Shown in pieces: positions 1 to 8,519 of a stretch of 64,000 bases of DNA. The notes under the pieces were generated by a model, which saw only the letters and a list, made by a program, of their open reading frames with translations, was not told the origin of the DNA and searched no databases. A program made the position numbers and the translations under genes. Source of the DNA: CBDCVA01 sp965222935 [NCBI: Candidatus Latescibacterota bacterium] (GTDB lineage Bacteria > Latescibacterota > CBDCVA01); contig CBDCVA010000002.1 in assembly GCA_965222935.1 (NCBI GenBank), positions 1,984,001 to 2,048,000 on the forward strand. The letters are read 5' to 3'. Position 1 is the first letter of the stretch. The number at the start of each line of letters is the position of its first letter.

Positions 1-672
1 CTTGTCGAAGGGGGCTATACCGTCGGCGTCGTGGACATGACCCGGGGCGAGATGGGCACGCGGGGCTCGGCCGCCGAGCGCGCCCGGGAGGCCAAACGCG
101 CCGCTGAGATCATGGGCCTGGCGGTCCGCGAGAACCTGGGTCTTCCCGATGCGAACGTCCGTCCGACGGACGAAGCACAGCTTGCAGCCGTTCGCACCAT
201 CCGCAAATATCGCCCCCGGATCATTCTCCTGCCTCCGCCGGATGCTCACCACCCTGACCACGACGTGACGAGCGAGATTGTACGTATCTCCGCCTTCAAG
301 GCCGGGCTTTCGAAGCACGATCCCGAAAGCGGTCCGAAACATATCGCCGAGCGGCTCGTCTACTACATGATGCGATACGAATTCGAGCCGACGTTCGTCG
401 TCGACATCACCGACCAGCACGAGCGCAAGCTCGAAGCGGTGCGGGCTTACGTCTCCCAGGTCCACAACCCCGATTATCGGGGTGAAGCTATCTTTCTCTC
501 CAGCCCCGAGTACCTGGAGATCCGCGACGTGCGCGACCGCTACTGGGGCAACCTCATCGGTCGCGGCTACGGGGAGCCTTTCTACACCCGCGAGGTCCAC
601 GAGGTGCGCGATCTCGTCGCCGAGTGCGGCGGCCGGGACGACCGCGGCTTTTCGCGGCCCCGAAGGAGCTAG
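1..672 (+). CDS. bshB1: Bacillithiol biosynthesis deacetylase BshB1 (5' truncated by window edge)
   Basis: PIG-L/LmbE-type zinc deacetylase that would remove the acetyl group from GlcNAc-malate in bacillithiol synthesis. The frame is open from base 1, so the N-terminus with the first metal motif lies outside the window; 223 residues are visible. The family motif VDMTRGEMGTRGS is near the start, and the metal/active-site PPPDAHHPDH block is around residue 80. The gene directly after it is bshA, five bases downstream, which supports this assignment over other LmbE deacetylases. The segment YTREVHEVRDLVAE near the end is typical of BshB1. Confidence 0.9.
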   Translation, partial: LVEGGYTVGVVDMTRGEMGTRGSAAERAREAKRAAEIMGLAVRENLGLPDANVRPTDEAQLAAVRTIRKYRPRIILLPPPDAHHPDHDVTSEIVRISAFKAGLSKHDPESGPKHIAERLVYYMMRYEFEPTFVVDITDQHERKLEAVRAYVSQVHNPDYRGEAIFLSSPEYLEIRDVRDRYWGNLIGRGYGEPFYTREVHEVRDLVAECGGRDDRGFSRPRRS

Positions 673-677
673 CCCTT

Positions 678-1829
678 GTGAAGATCGGGATCACGTGCTA
701 TCCGACCTACGGTGGGAGCGGCACCGTCGCCACCGAACTGGGGGTGAGCCTCGCGGCACGCGGCCACGAAGTGCACTTCGTGGCCTACGCCTTGCCCTAT
801 CGGCTCGACGTCTTCCAGCCCAACGTCCGCTTCCACGAAGTGACGGTCATGCGCTATCCCCTTTTCGAGTATCCCCCCTACTCCTTGGCTCTGGCCGTCA
901 GGATGGCGGAGGTCGCGGGCCAATGCGAGCTCGATCTGTTGCACGTCCACTATGCCGTGCCTCATGCCACCAGCGCCTACTTGGCCAGGCAGATGCTCGC
1001 GGATGAGCGTGACTTGCGGATCGTCACCACGCTCCATGGCACGGACATCACCCTCGTCGGCAACGATCCGTCGTACTCCGAGATCACGCGTTTCTCCATC
1101 GCTCAGGCCGACGGTGTCACGGCCGTCAGCCGATTCCTGGCCCGCGAGACTCAGGCCCGCTTCGGGATCGCTGACGCCATCGAGGTCATCCCCAACTTCG
1201 TGGACACGGCCCGCTTTTCCGCCGCCGCGCGCGAGCGCGCCCGGAAGGCCTTCTCCGGACCGGGTGAACGCGTCCTCATCCACGTCTCCAATTTCCGTCC
1301 GGTCAAGCGCATCGGTGATGTGGTCGGGGTCTTCGCCCGCGTGGCGCAAGAGATGCCCGCGCGGCTCCTCATGGTCGGCGATGGACCCGAGCTCTCCCTG
1401 GCACAGCGGCGCGTCTCGGAGTTGGGGCTGACCGGCCGCGTGGACTTTCTGGGTCGGCAGGACGGCATTGAGGCCATCTTGCCTGCCGCCGACATTTTCC
1501 TGCTTCCGTCCGACGCCGAGAGCTTCGGTCTCGCGGCCTTGGAGGCGCAGGCTTGCGAGGTACCGGTCGTTGGAGCGGCAGCCGGCGGCTTGCCCGAGGT
1601 GGTCGAGCACGGCGTCACGGGCTATCTGGCCCCCGTCGGCGATGTCGAGGGGATGGCCCGCTACGCGCTGATGATCCTCGGGGAATCGGAGAGACGAGAG
1701 GCGATGGGCGCCGCGGCCCGCTCCCGCGCCCGGGAGCGCTTCGAGGAAGCGGCCATCGTCGCGCAATACGAGGCCTGTTACGAGCGCATCCTCGCTCAGG
1801 CCCCCGTTCCCGCGCTGCCGGCGTCGTGA
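678..1829 (+). CDS. bshA: N-acetyl-alpha-D-glucosaminyl L-malate synthase BshA
   Basis: GT4-family glycosyltransferase that transfers GlcNAc from UDP-GlcNAc to L-malate, the first step of bacillithiol synthesis; 383 residues, a normal family length. The start is GTG at 678, preceded by a GAAGGAG ribosome site at 662-668 that lies in the end of bshB1. It begins MKIGITCYPTYGGSGTVA, the canonical BshA opening with a glycine-rich nucleotide-sugar loop. The C-terminal GT4 donor site ESFGLAALEAQACEVPVV is intact. Its stop overlaps the next start (GTGA), so it is probably co-translated with sppA. Confidence 0.95.
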   Translation: MKIGITCYPTYGGSGTVATELGVSLAARGHEVHFVAYALPYRLDVFQPNVRFHEVTVMRYPLFEYPPYSLALAVRMAEVAGQCELDLLHVHYAVPHATSAYLARQMLADERDLRIVTTLHGTDITLVGNDPSYSEITRFSIAQADGVTAVSRFLARETQARFGIADAIEVIPNFVDTARFSAAARERARKAFSGPGERVLIHVSNFRPVKRIGDVVGVFARVAQEMPARLLMVGDGPELSLAQRRVSELGLTGRVDFLGRQDGIEAILPAADIFLLPSDAESFGLAALEAQACEVPVVGAAAGGLPEVVEHGVTGYLAPVGDVEGMARYALMILGESERREAMGAAARSRARERFEEAAIVAQYEACYERILAQAPVPALPAS

Positions 1830-4291
1830 GCGCGCGACACACCTTGGCTCTCTTCGCTGCCCTGAGCTTGTTCAAGGGCGGCGTCCTGATTTCCTGCGCC
1901 GTCACGCTTGTCGCCATCCTAGGCTTGTCTGGGGATGGCGCCGCAGAACCCACGTTTGACCTGGGTATAGTCACCCCCATCGCCGTGACCGATGATGCGG
2001 CGGCCCTCGCGACCAACCCCGCCGCGCTCTCCTTCCGCTCGGGCGCGGAGCTTTTTCTCTCCCGCAGCGCCACGCGCGCCGGGCTGCGCTTCCAGAACGC
2101 GATCGTCAAGGCTGGCAGCTTCGAGCTCGGCTGGCAGGAGTGGCGGGACTTTCGACGCGACATCGGCCAAAGGCGCTTTTCCACCGCGCTTTCGGCCCCC
2201 CTGGGCCGCCATGCGTGGGTCGGCCTCGCCCTCCATCGCTTCCGTCGTGCGACCGGACCGTTCAGGAGCTATACCACCCTCGACCTGGGCGCCCTGGTCC
2301 GACCTGCACGCTGGCTCTCGCTTGGCGCCGTTGTGCGCGATCCCACGCGGTCCACCGATCGTCCCGGTCACACGGTTGACCGGCGCTACGCCGTCGGCTT
2401 GGCCCTGCGCCCCTTCGGCTGGGGAACGACCTTCGCCGAGCGGGTGACCTTCGCCGCCGACATGACCTTCACCGACGGCCACAACCTCGATGGCGAGGAC
2501 ATTCAGTTCTACGCGATGACCGAGCTCGTGGATGGCCTGGGCCTTGACTTGAGCGTCCGCGGTGACGGGATGACGCGCGTCGCGCTGGCCTTGAGCGGGC
2601 GCAACGGCCGCTTGGCTCTCTCCACATCGCTGGATGATGAGGGCAGCGCTGCCTCGCGCTTCGGTGCGATCCATCTCTCTGGCCGCGATTTTCAGCCACT
2701 GCCTCTCGGGGAGCGGCGCGTGCTTGGCCTTGCCCTCAAAGGCGAACTCAGCGACGCGACGCCCAAGTGGAGCCTCCTGGGCGGCGGTGGGATGGGCCTC
2801 GACAAGGTCCGCAAGGAACTCGAACGTGCGAGGCGCGACCGGCGAGTCGGTGCAATCTTCGTTGAGTTCGATGGCTTTCGGACCACGATGGGCATCGCGG
2901 ATGAATTGCGCCGCGAGCTGACCAGTACGCGCGCAGCGGGCATCCCGGTCGTCGCCTACGCGCGGCGACTGGGTACGTTGGGGTACTACGTCGCCTCCGC
3001 CGCTGACTCGATCATCTTCGATCCCATCGGCGAGCTCAAACTCCTGGGCCTGCGCGCTGAGGTTGCCTACCTCGCCCGCGCTTTCGAGAAGCTCGGCGTC
3101 GAGATCGAGCTGGAACACATCGGGAAGTACAAAGCGGCGGTCGAACAGTACACGGCCGAGGGCATGTCCGCCGAGCACCGCGAGCAGCTTGACGCCATCC
3201 TCGACGAGCGCTACGCCGCCGTCGTCACGGCGATCGCCAAGGCGCGCGGTTTCGGTCCCGATAGCGTCCGCGCGCTGATCGATGCCGGACCGCACCCCGC
3301 CGAAGATGCCCTGGCGGTCGGGCTCGTAGATCGCGTCAGCGGACGCGATGACGCTCGGCTTCTGGCTCAGCGGCTAGCGGGCCTGACCGCAGACCGGCCC
3401 AAGTCGCTGTTGCGAGACCTTGGAAAGTCTCAGTCTCGGCGGAGACGCTGGACCTCTCCGCCCCGCGTGGTTGTCATTGAGGCGACGGGTGTCGTCACGG
3501 CGGGTCGCGCCGGAACCGACCCCTTGACCGGGGCCCGTCTGCTCGGTGCCGACACCATCGGCCGTGCCATTCGTCGGGCTCGTGAGGACTCCGCGGTGCG
3601 CGCGCTGGTGCTGCGCATCGATTCGGGGGGCGGCACCGTCGAAGGGTCCGACCTCATCTGGCGCGAGGTGGAGAAGGTACGCGAGGCCGGGAAGCCCGTC
3701 GTGGCGTCCATCGGCGGCCTCGCTGCCTCGGGTGCCTACTACTTCGCCGTGCCTTCGGACCGCATCGTCGCCAACCCCGGCGCGATCGTGGGTTCCATTG
3801 GGGTCTTCGCCGGCAAGGCCATCCTTCGGAACCTCTATGAGAAAGTGGGCGTCCACGTAGAAATGCTGACGCGGGGCGAGCAGGCTGATCTCTATTCGTC
3901 GCAGCGGCCCTTCACGCCAAAGCAGCGCACGATCATCCGCCGGAGCGTCAAGCGCTACTATCAGGGCTTCGTCGAGCGGGTCGCAGCCGGGCGAGGGCTG
4001 ACCGTGACGCGCGTCGATTCGCTCGGGCAGGGGCGCATTTACACGGCGATGGACGCGCAGCGGCTGGGGCTGGTAGACGAACTCGGAGGGTTGGCGGAAG
4101 CCATCGAAGCGGCGGCGGACCTCGCGGACCTGGACGAGTCCCCGGAGATCGTGGACCTGCCCCTGCACCACTCGGCGTTCGAGCGGCTCGGGCGCGTTTT
4201 CGGGCGCAGTGGGGTGGAGAGCTTGCTCCCCTTGTCCCGGGAGCTATCGGGCGTGCTCTACTGGTGGCCCATGGATGTTGTGATGGAGTGA
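1826..4291 (+). CDS. sppA: SppA-type S49 peptidase fused to an N-terminal beta-barrel-like module
   Basis: Signal-peptide peptidase of the two-domain (67K) S49 type, 821 residues from GTG 1826. A hydrophobic signal or anchor at residues 15-35 is followed by about 250 residues rich in alternating beta-strands. This part opens with DDAAALATNPAALSF, resembling PorV/outer-membrane barrel starts (inference). The two S49 repeats follow. The catalytic dyad is visible: Lys436 in GKYKAAVE and Ser635 in AASGAYYFA, 199 residues apart, close to the 200 of E. coli SppA (K209/S409). It overlaps bshA by 4 nt. The extra N-terminal module is unusual and suggests an envelope-tethered peptidase. Confidence 0.85.
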   Translation: MSARHTLALFAALSLFKGGVLISCAVTLVAILGLSGDGAAEPTFDLGIVTPIAVTDDAAALATNPAALSFRSGAELFLSRSATRAGLRFQNAIVKAGSFELGWQEWRDFRRDIGQRRFSTALSAPLGRHAWVGLALHRFRRATGPFRSYTTLDLGALVRPARWLSLGAVVRDPTRSTDRPGHTVDRRYAVGLALRPFGWGTTFAERVTFAADMTFTDGHNLDGEDIQFYAMTELVDGLGLDLSVRGDGMTRVALALSGRNGRLALSTSLDDEGSAASRFGAIHLSGRDFQPLPLGERRVLGLALKGELSDATPKWSLLGGGGMGLDKVRKELERARRDRRVGAIFVEFDGFRTTMGIADELRRELTSTRAAGIPVVAYARRLGTLGYYVASAADSIIFDPIGELKLLGLRAEVAYLARAFEKLGVEIELEHIGKYKAAVEQYTAEGMSAEHREQLDAILDERYAAVVTAIAKARGFGPDSVRALIDAGPHPAEDALAVGLVDRVSGRDDARLLAQRLAGLTADRPKSLLRDLGKSQSRRRRWTSPPRVVVIEATGVVTAGRAGTDPLTGARLLGADTIGRAIRRAREDSAVRALVLRIDSGGGTVEGSDLIWREVEKVREAGKPVVASIGGLAASGAYYFAVPSDRIVANPGAIVGSIGVFAGKAILRNLYEKVGVHVEMLTRGEQADLYSSQRPFTPKQRTIIRRSVKRYYQGFVERVAAGRGLTVTRVDSLGQGRIYTAMDAQRLGLVDELGGLAEAIEAAADLADLDESPEIVDLPLHHSAFERLGRVFGRSGVESLLPLSRELSGVLYWWPMDVVME

Positions 4292-4295
4292 CGCC

Positions 4296-4511
4296 ATGCC
4301 GCGTATGGGGGTGCTCTTGATCGCCGTCGGTGCGGCTCTGATCGTTGCCGGCGCTCTGGTCCTTTTGGCGCCTAAGGTGCCGCTTTTGGGCAGGCTCCCC
4401 GGCGACATCCACATCCGTCAGGGGAACTTCGAGATCCATTTTCCTTTGGCCACATGCATCGTTTTGAGTCTCTTAGCCTCGCTCATCCTCAACGTTCTCC
4501 TGCGACGATAG
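4296..4511 (+). CDS. Small membrane protein, DUF2905 family
   Basis: A 71-residue protein with two hydrophobic helices (about residues 6-26 and 48-68) around a short polar loop. The loop reads GRLPGDIHIRQGNFEIHFPL, the hallmark of DUF2905. Function is unknown for the family. It starts 4 bases after sppA and its 3' end overlaps the long form of queA, so it belongs to the same transcription unit. Confidence 0.8.
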   Translation: MPRMGVLLIAVGAALIVAGALVLLAPKVPLLGRLPGDIHIRQGNFEIHFPLATCIVLSLLASLILNVLLRR

Positions 4512-5599
4512 CGTTGAACCCTGAGCTTGCCGAGGCACCGGCTCCTGAGTCCGTCGAACGGCGCCCTCTGCGTCTGGGCGATTTCGACTATCGGGTCCCG
4601 CCGGGACTGATTGCGCAGGAGCCGGTATCCAACCGCGAGGACGCCAGGCTCCTCGTCCTTGAACGCGCGAAGGGTGCGCTCACCCATAGGCGCTTCCCCG
4701 ATCTCGCGGACTATCTGCACCCCGGTGATCTTGTGGTCCTCAACGATACGCGCGTCCTTCCCGCTAGGCTCCTGGGCAGGATCGCCGAGACGGGCGATCG
4801 TGTGGACGTGCTGCTCCTGTGCGAGGTGGCTCCGCGAACCTGGCGCGCCGCCGTCAAACCGGCTCGACGGGCGCGCCCGGGCCGTGTGATGGTCTTCGGT
4901 CCCGAGTCGAGAGCCGAGGTGACCGGGGCTGAACCCGACGGCCGCCGCCTGCTGACATTCACCCCGGGCACCGATCTTCCAGATCTCTTGGCGCGACATG
5001 GCGTCGCGCCCCTGCCGCCCTACATCAAACGCCTCCCGACCGAAGCCGACCGCACGCGCTACCAGACCGTCTACGCCTGCGTCCCCGGTGCGGTCGCCGC
5101 GCCGACGGCGGGGCTGCATTTCACCGAACCGTTCCTCGCTCAGCTTGCGGGGATGGGTGTCGAGATCGCATCCTTGACCCTCCATGTTGGCGAGGGTACC
5201 TTCCGCGCCCCCGTCCATGAGGACCTCGAACGCCACGAGATGGACCCGGAGCCCTACATCATCCCCGCCTCGACCGTTGACGCCGTCGGTGCCGCCGGAG
5301 CTGCGGGGCGGCGCGTCCTCGCCGTGGGAACGACCAGCGTCCGCGCGCTTGAGACCGCTTGGCACGACGGTCCACCCCCGCAGCGGACGCTGACCGGCAC
5401 GACGGACCTTTTCATCAAGCCGCCCTTCGACTTTCGAGTGACCGATGCCTTCTTGACCAACTTCCACCAGCCGCGCACCACGCTGCTCATGCTCGTCGCC
5501 GCTTTCGCAGGCCTGGAGACGACGCTGGCTGCCTACCGCACCGCCGTCGAAGCGCGCTACCGTCTCTTCAGTTACGGCGACGCTATGCTGATCCTGTGA
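4454..5599 (+). CDS. queA: S-adenosylmethionine:tRNA ribosyltransferase-isomerase QueA
   Basis: Transfers and isomerises the ribosyl part of SAM onto 7-aminomethyl-7-deazaguanine in tRNA, giving epoxyqueuosine. The family body begins near residue 38 with LRLGDFDYRVPPGLIAQEP. FNDTRV-like LNDTRVLPARL, VYA...GAVAAPTAGLHFT and the C-terminal TNFHQPRTTLLMLV blocks are all present. The start is uncertain: ATG 4454 overlaps the previous gene by 58 nt and gives a 37-residue non-conserved extension, while TTG 4514 lies just after that gene's stop. Neither has a clear ribosome site. The stop overlaps the ispD start (GTGA). Confidence 0.93.
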   Translation: MHRFESLSLAHPQRSPATIALNPELAEAPAPESVERRPLRLGDFDYRVPPGLIAQEPVSNREDARLLVLERAKGALTHRRFPDLADYLHPGDLVVLNDTRVLPARLLGRIAETGDRVDVLLLCEVAPRTWRAAVKPARRARPGRVMVFGPESRAEVTGAEPDGRRLLTFTPGTDLPDLLARHGVAPLPPYIKRLPTEADRTRYQTVYACVPGAVAAPTAGLHFTEPFLAQLAGMGVEIASLTLHVGEGTFRAPVHEDLERHEMDPEPYIIPASTVDAVGAAGAAGRRVLAVGTTSVRALETAWHDGPPPQRTLTGTTDLFIKPPFDFRVTDAFLTNFHQPRTTLLMLVAAFAGLETTLAAYRTAVEARYRLFSYGDAMLIL

Positions 5600-6336
5600 G
5601 TGCACAAGCAGCCTGGGCCATCATCGTCGCCGCGGGCGAGGGGACGAGGCTGAGAGGGACGCATTTGAACCCGTCCCAGGGCAGCGTCCCAAAGCCGTTT
5701 CTGCCTCTTGCGGGCATTCCGATGGTCGTTCGTGCCTTGGACGCCATCGGGGCCTGTCCGGAGATCGAGGGCGCGGTTGTGGTCGTTGCGCCCCTCCAGG
5801 TCGGGCGAGCCCAGGCGCTCCTGGCTGACTGCCCCGGCCTGAGAAAGGTCCGCGCCGTCGTGCCCGGAGGCGACGAGCGGCAGGATTCGGTCCGATCCGG
5901 GCTCGGCCGAGTGCCCGAGCGCATCGAGCGCGTTGTCGTCCACGATGCGGCACGGCCCTTCGCGGCGGCCTCGCTCTTCACGCGCTGCCTGGAAGCACTT
6001 GATGAAGCCCAGGCAGCGATCTGCGCCGTCCCGGTCGCGGATACGCTCAAGCGCGTCACCGATGATCGCATCACCCGGACGGTTGACCGACGCGGGATCT
6101 GGCGGGCTCAGACGCCTCAGGCCTTCATGCGGCCGCTCCTGGTGGGGGCCCACGAGGCGGCAGCCGCCCAAGGGATCCCCGTGACCGACGACGCGGCGCT
6201 GGTGGAGCGGCTGGGCGTTCAACCCGCATTGGTGATGGGCAGCGCGATGAACATCAAGGTCACGACCCCGATCGATCTCGCAATGGCCCACGCGCTCGCC
6301 GAGGTCCTCGATGCCCACGGAGAGCTTAAGCCGTGA
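5596..6336 (+). CDS. ispD: 2-C-methyl-D-erythritol 4-phosphate cytidylyltransferase IspD
   Basis: MEP-pathway enzyme that makes CDP-methylerythritol from MEP and CTP. The GTG start at 5596 overlaps the queA stop by 4 nt and gives 246 residues. The nucleotide-binding start AIIVAAGEGTRLRG and SVPKPFLPLAGIPMV are visible, as are VVVHDAARPF and the late WRAQTPQAF and TDDAALVE motifs. The GEGTRLR loop is followed by a slightly long insertion before KPF. It overlaps ispF by 4 nt. Two consecutive pathway steps are coupled here, with ispH elsewhere in the window. Confidence 0.95.
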   Translation: MSAQAAWAIIVAAGEGTRLRGTHLNPSQGSVPKPFLPLAGIPMVVRALDAIGACPEIEGAVVVVAPLQVGRAQALLADCPGLRKVRAVVPGGDERQDSVRSGLGRVPERIERVVVHDAARPFAAASLFTRCLEALDEAQAAICAVPVADTLKRVTDDRITRTVDRRGIWRAQTPQAFMRPLLVGAHEAAAAQGIPVTDDAALVERLGVQPALVMGSAMNIKVTTPIDLAMAHALAEVLDAHGELKP

Positions 6337-6827
6337 CGCTTCGCATCGGCCAGGGCATCGACGTGCATCGGCTCGTTCCCGGACGGCCCCTGATGCTTGG
6401 TGGTGTGCGCATCCCCTTCGACCGAGGCCCCGAGGGCCACTCCGACGCCGACGTGCTCTGTCACGCCCTCGCCGATGCGCTTTTGGGCGCCGCCGGCTGC
6501 GGTGACATCGGCGTCCACTTCCCGCCGGGCGATCCTCAGTGGAAGGACATCCCTGGTCCGGAACTCCTCGTGCGGGCGCGGCGGATCGCGCTTGGAGACA
6601 GCGGCCGCGTGGTGAACGCCGATGCCACGGTGATGGCCGAAGCTCCGCGCATCGGGCCGCACGCCGAGGCGATGCGCCTCGTGCTGGCTGAGGCTCTGGC
6701 CTGTCCACTCGAGGCGGTTTCCGTCAAGGCGACGACCACCGAAGGGTTGGGACCCGTGGGGCGCGGGGAAGCCATTGCAGCGCAGGGCATCGTCCTGGTG
6801 GAGGTGGTGGGTGGAAGCCTTCCTTGA
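6333..6827 (+). CDS. ispF: 2-C-methyl-D-erythritol 2,4-cyclodiphosphate synthase IspF
   Basis: Zinc-dependent trimeric enzyme that cyclises CDP-methylerythritol 2-phosphate. At 164 residues it is the normal family length. The metal ligands are seen in GIDVHRL (D-x-H) and in GHSDADVLCHALADALLGAAG, and the C-terminal ATTTEGLGPVGRGEAIAAQ cytidine-binding part is intact. The GTG start overlaps the ispD stop. Confidence 0.96.
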   Translation: MTLRIGQGIDVHRLVPGRPLMLGGVRIPFDRGPEGHSDADVLCHALADALLGAAGCGDIGVHFPPGDPQWKDIPGPELLVRARRIALGDSGRVVNADATVMAEAPRIGPHAEAMRLVLAEALACPLEAVSVKATTTEGLGPVGRGEAIAAQGIVLVEVVGGSLP

Positions 6828-7449
6828 GGCGGTCGCGGGTTGGGGTTGGGGCTTCGTCCTCGCCGCGATCTTCGGCGCCTCCTACCTCGAGCACATCGTT
6901 CCGCTGATCCCCAGCGACGTTGTCGTGATCTTCGGCGGCTACCTGGCGGGCGTCGATGCTGCAAATGGATTTGCGGTTTATACCGCCTCCGTCGCCGGGA
7001 GCTTTGCGGGCTTCGCGACCGTGTACTGGCTCGGCTGGAGGTACGGCACGGCACTCCTGGAGTCACGCTTGGGTACCTTTCTCGGTCGCCGCCACACCGC
7101 TCGTGCGGGGGCCTGGCTGGAACGCTTCGGTCCGGCGATCCTGCTCACTAGCCGTTTCCTCGCGGGGCTGCGCGCGGTACTCTCTCTTCTGGCTGGTGCA
7201 ATGGGCCTGGGGCCGCGGGTCGTGCTACCGGCCGCCCTCGTCGGCATCGTCCTCTGGAACGGGCTCGTGGTGGGCGCGGGCGTCCTTGCGGGGGTCCACT
7301 GGCGCCTTGCCGTAGAGCTGCTGCGCGCGTACTCTGCGGTGGTCTTCGCGGCGCTGGTGCTCGCCGCACTGGGAGCCATTGCCATCGCCTGGCTGCGCCG
7401 CCGCCGCGCTATGACTGAATTGACCGCCGTCGGAGAGAAATCGTCATGA
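6811..7449 (+). CDS. DedA-family integral membrane protein
   Basis: A 212-residue polytopic membrane protein of the DedA/VTT (SNARE-associated) family, whose members are implicated in lipid flipping and envelope homeostasis. Seen: the entry helix with YLEHIVPLIPSDVVVIFGGYLA (E and P conserved), a GxxxG stretch, and the FLAGLRAVLSLLAGAMGL segment with the family arginine. The start chosen is GTG 6811, which overlaps the end of ispF by 17 nt. The upstream in-frame extension is ispF sequence in another frame. The stop overlaps ddl by ATGA. Confidence 0.8.
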   Translation: MEAFLEAVAGWGWGFVLAAIFGASYLEHIVPLIPSDVVVIFGGYLAGVDAANGFAVYTASVAGSFAGFATVYWLGWRYGTALLESRLGTFLGRRHTARAGAWLERFGPAILLTSRFLAGLRAVLSLLAGAMGLGPRVVLPAALVGIVLWNGLVVGAGVLAGVHWRLAVELLRAYSAVVFAALVLAALGAIAIAWLRRRRAMTELTAVGEKSS

Positions 7450-8453
7450 GGGTTCTTCTGCTCGCGGGCGGTTCATCGGCCGAACGCGAGGTGTCGCTGG
7501 CCTCGGCCCGCGGCATCGCCGCTGCGTTTCGGGAACTGGGCCACGATGTCCGAGCCATTGACGTTCAGTGGGGACCCGAGCCTGCATTGCCCGATGCGAC
7601 CCGGCAGCTCACCGTCCGGCCGCTTCCCTTCGGCGGCGCCCCGGAGACGGAGGCTCCTAGTGCCAGGGCCCTCCAGGTCGCTACCGATGGCGAGGTGCGT
7701 TCAGCCGAGGTCGTCTTTGTCGCCCTCCACGGCGGCTTCGGGGAGGATGGGGGCATCCAGACGCTCCTGGAGTTCGCAGGGGTGCGCTATACCGGATCGG
7801 GCCGTATGGCCAGTGCCCTCGCCATGGATAAGGACGCTTCCAAGCGTCTCTTCCGCGACGCTGGCATCCCCACACCCGACTGGCGCGTCGTCCGCCGCGG
7901 CGATGACGTTGGCTCCACGCTGGATGCCGTGGGGCTTCCCGCCATCATCAAGCCCGTGGAGGAGGGTTCGACGGTGGGCCTATCCCTGGTCGAAGAGATG
8001 CGGGATCTGCCCGCTGCGCTCGACGAGGCCTGGGATTACGGTCTCAGGGCCATGATTGAGCGCTACGTCCCCGGACGCGAACTCACCGTCGGTATCCTGG
8101 ACGACCAGCCCTTGCCCATCGTCGAGATCATCCCCTCGCATGGCCTCTACGACTATGCTTGCAAGTACACCCCCGGTATGAGCAGCTACCGCGTCCCCGC
8201 ACAGGTCCCCGACGCGGTCCGCGATCGGATGTGGAAGTGTGCCCTCGGTGCCTTCAAGGCGCTGGGTTGCGACGCCTACGCGCGCGTCGATTTTCGGCTC
8301 GACCCCCAGGACCAGCCCTGGTGTCTTGAGGTCAACACGCTGCCCGGCATGACCGAGACGAGCCTCCTGCCTAAAGCAGCGGCAGCCGTGGGGATTAGTT
8401 ACCCTGAGCTTGTGGAGCGGATCAGTCGAGCGGCGCTGCGATTCGGCCCGTGA
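7446..8453 (+). CDS. ddl: D-alanine--D-alanine ligase
   Basis: ATP-grasp ligase that makes the D-Ala-D-Ala dipeptide of peptidoglycan; 335 residues. The N-terminal LAGGSSAEREVSLASA and VALHGGFGEDG motifs, the ATP-binding IIKPVEEGSTVGLS and the metal/active-site RVDFRLD...LEVNTLPGMTETSLLPK are all intact. It is the last gene of the forward run that begins with bshB1 and faces the HEAT-repeat gene tail-to-tail across about 65 bp in which no strong terminator is visible. Confidence 0.95.
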   Translation: MRVLLLAGGSSAEREVSLASARGIAAAFRELGHDVRAIDVQWGPEPALPDATRQLTVRPLPFGGAPETEAPSARALQVATDGEVRSAEVVFVALHGGFGEDGGIQTLLEFAGVRYTGSGRMASALAMDKDASKRLFRDAGIPTPDWRVVRRGDDVGSTLDAVGLPAIIKPVEEGSTVGLSLVEEMRDLPAALDEAWDYGLRAMIERYVPGRELTVGILDDQPLPIVEIIPSHGLYDYACKYTPGMSSYRVPAQVPDAVRDRMWKCALGAFKALGCDAYARVDFRLDPQDQPWCLEVNTLPGMTETSLLPKAAAAVGISYPELVERISRAALRFGP

Positions 8454-8519
8454 GACCCACCCACCGGATGGCGCCGAATCCCCCTCCAGAGTTGGTGGAG
8501 ATTCAGCGGGCGTCGCGCT

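Noticed and set aside
1919-3295. Long minus-strand ORF (458 codons) opposite sppA
   Set aside because: Codon-phase shadow of a GC-rich gene; the plus strand has intact SppA motifs and the minus product resembles nothing.
4518-4562. CCTGAGCTTG-type dispersed motif near queA and at 1861
   Set aside because: Short matches lying in coding sequence; not enough similarity to call a repeat family.
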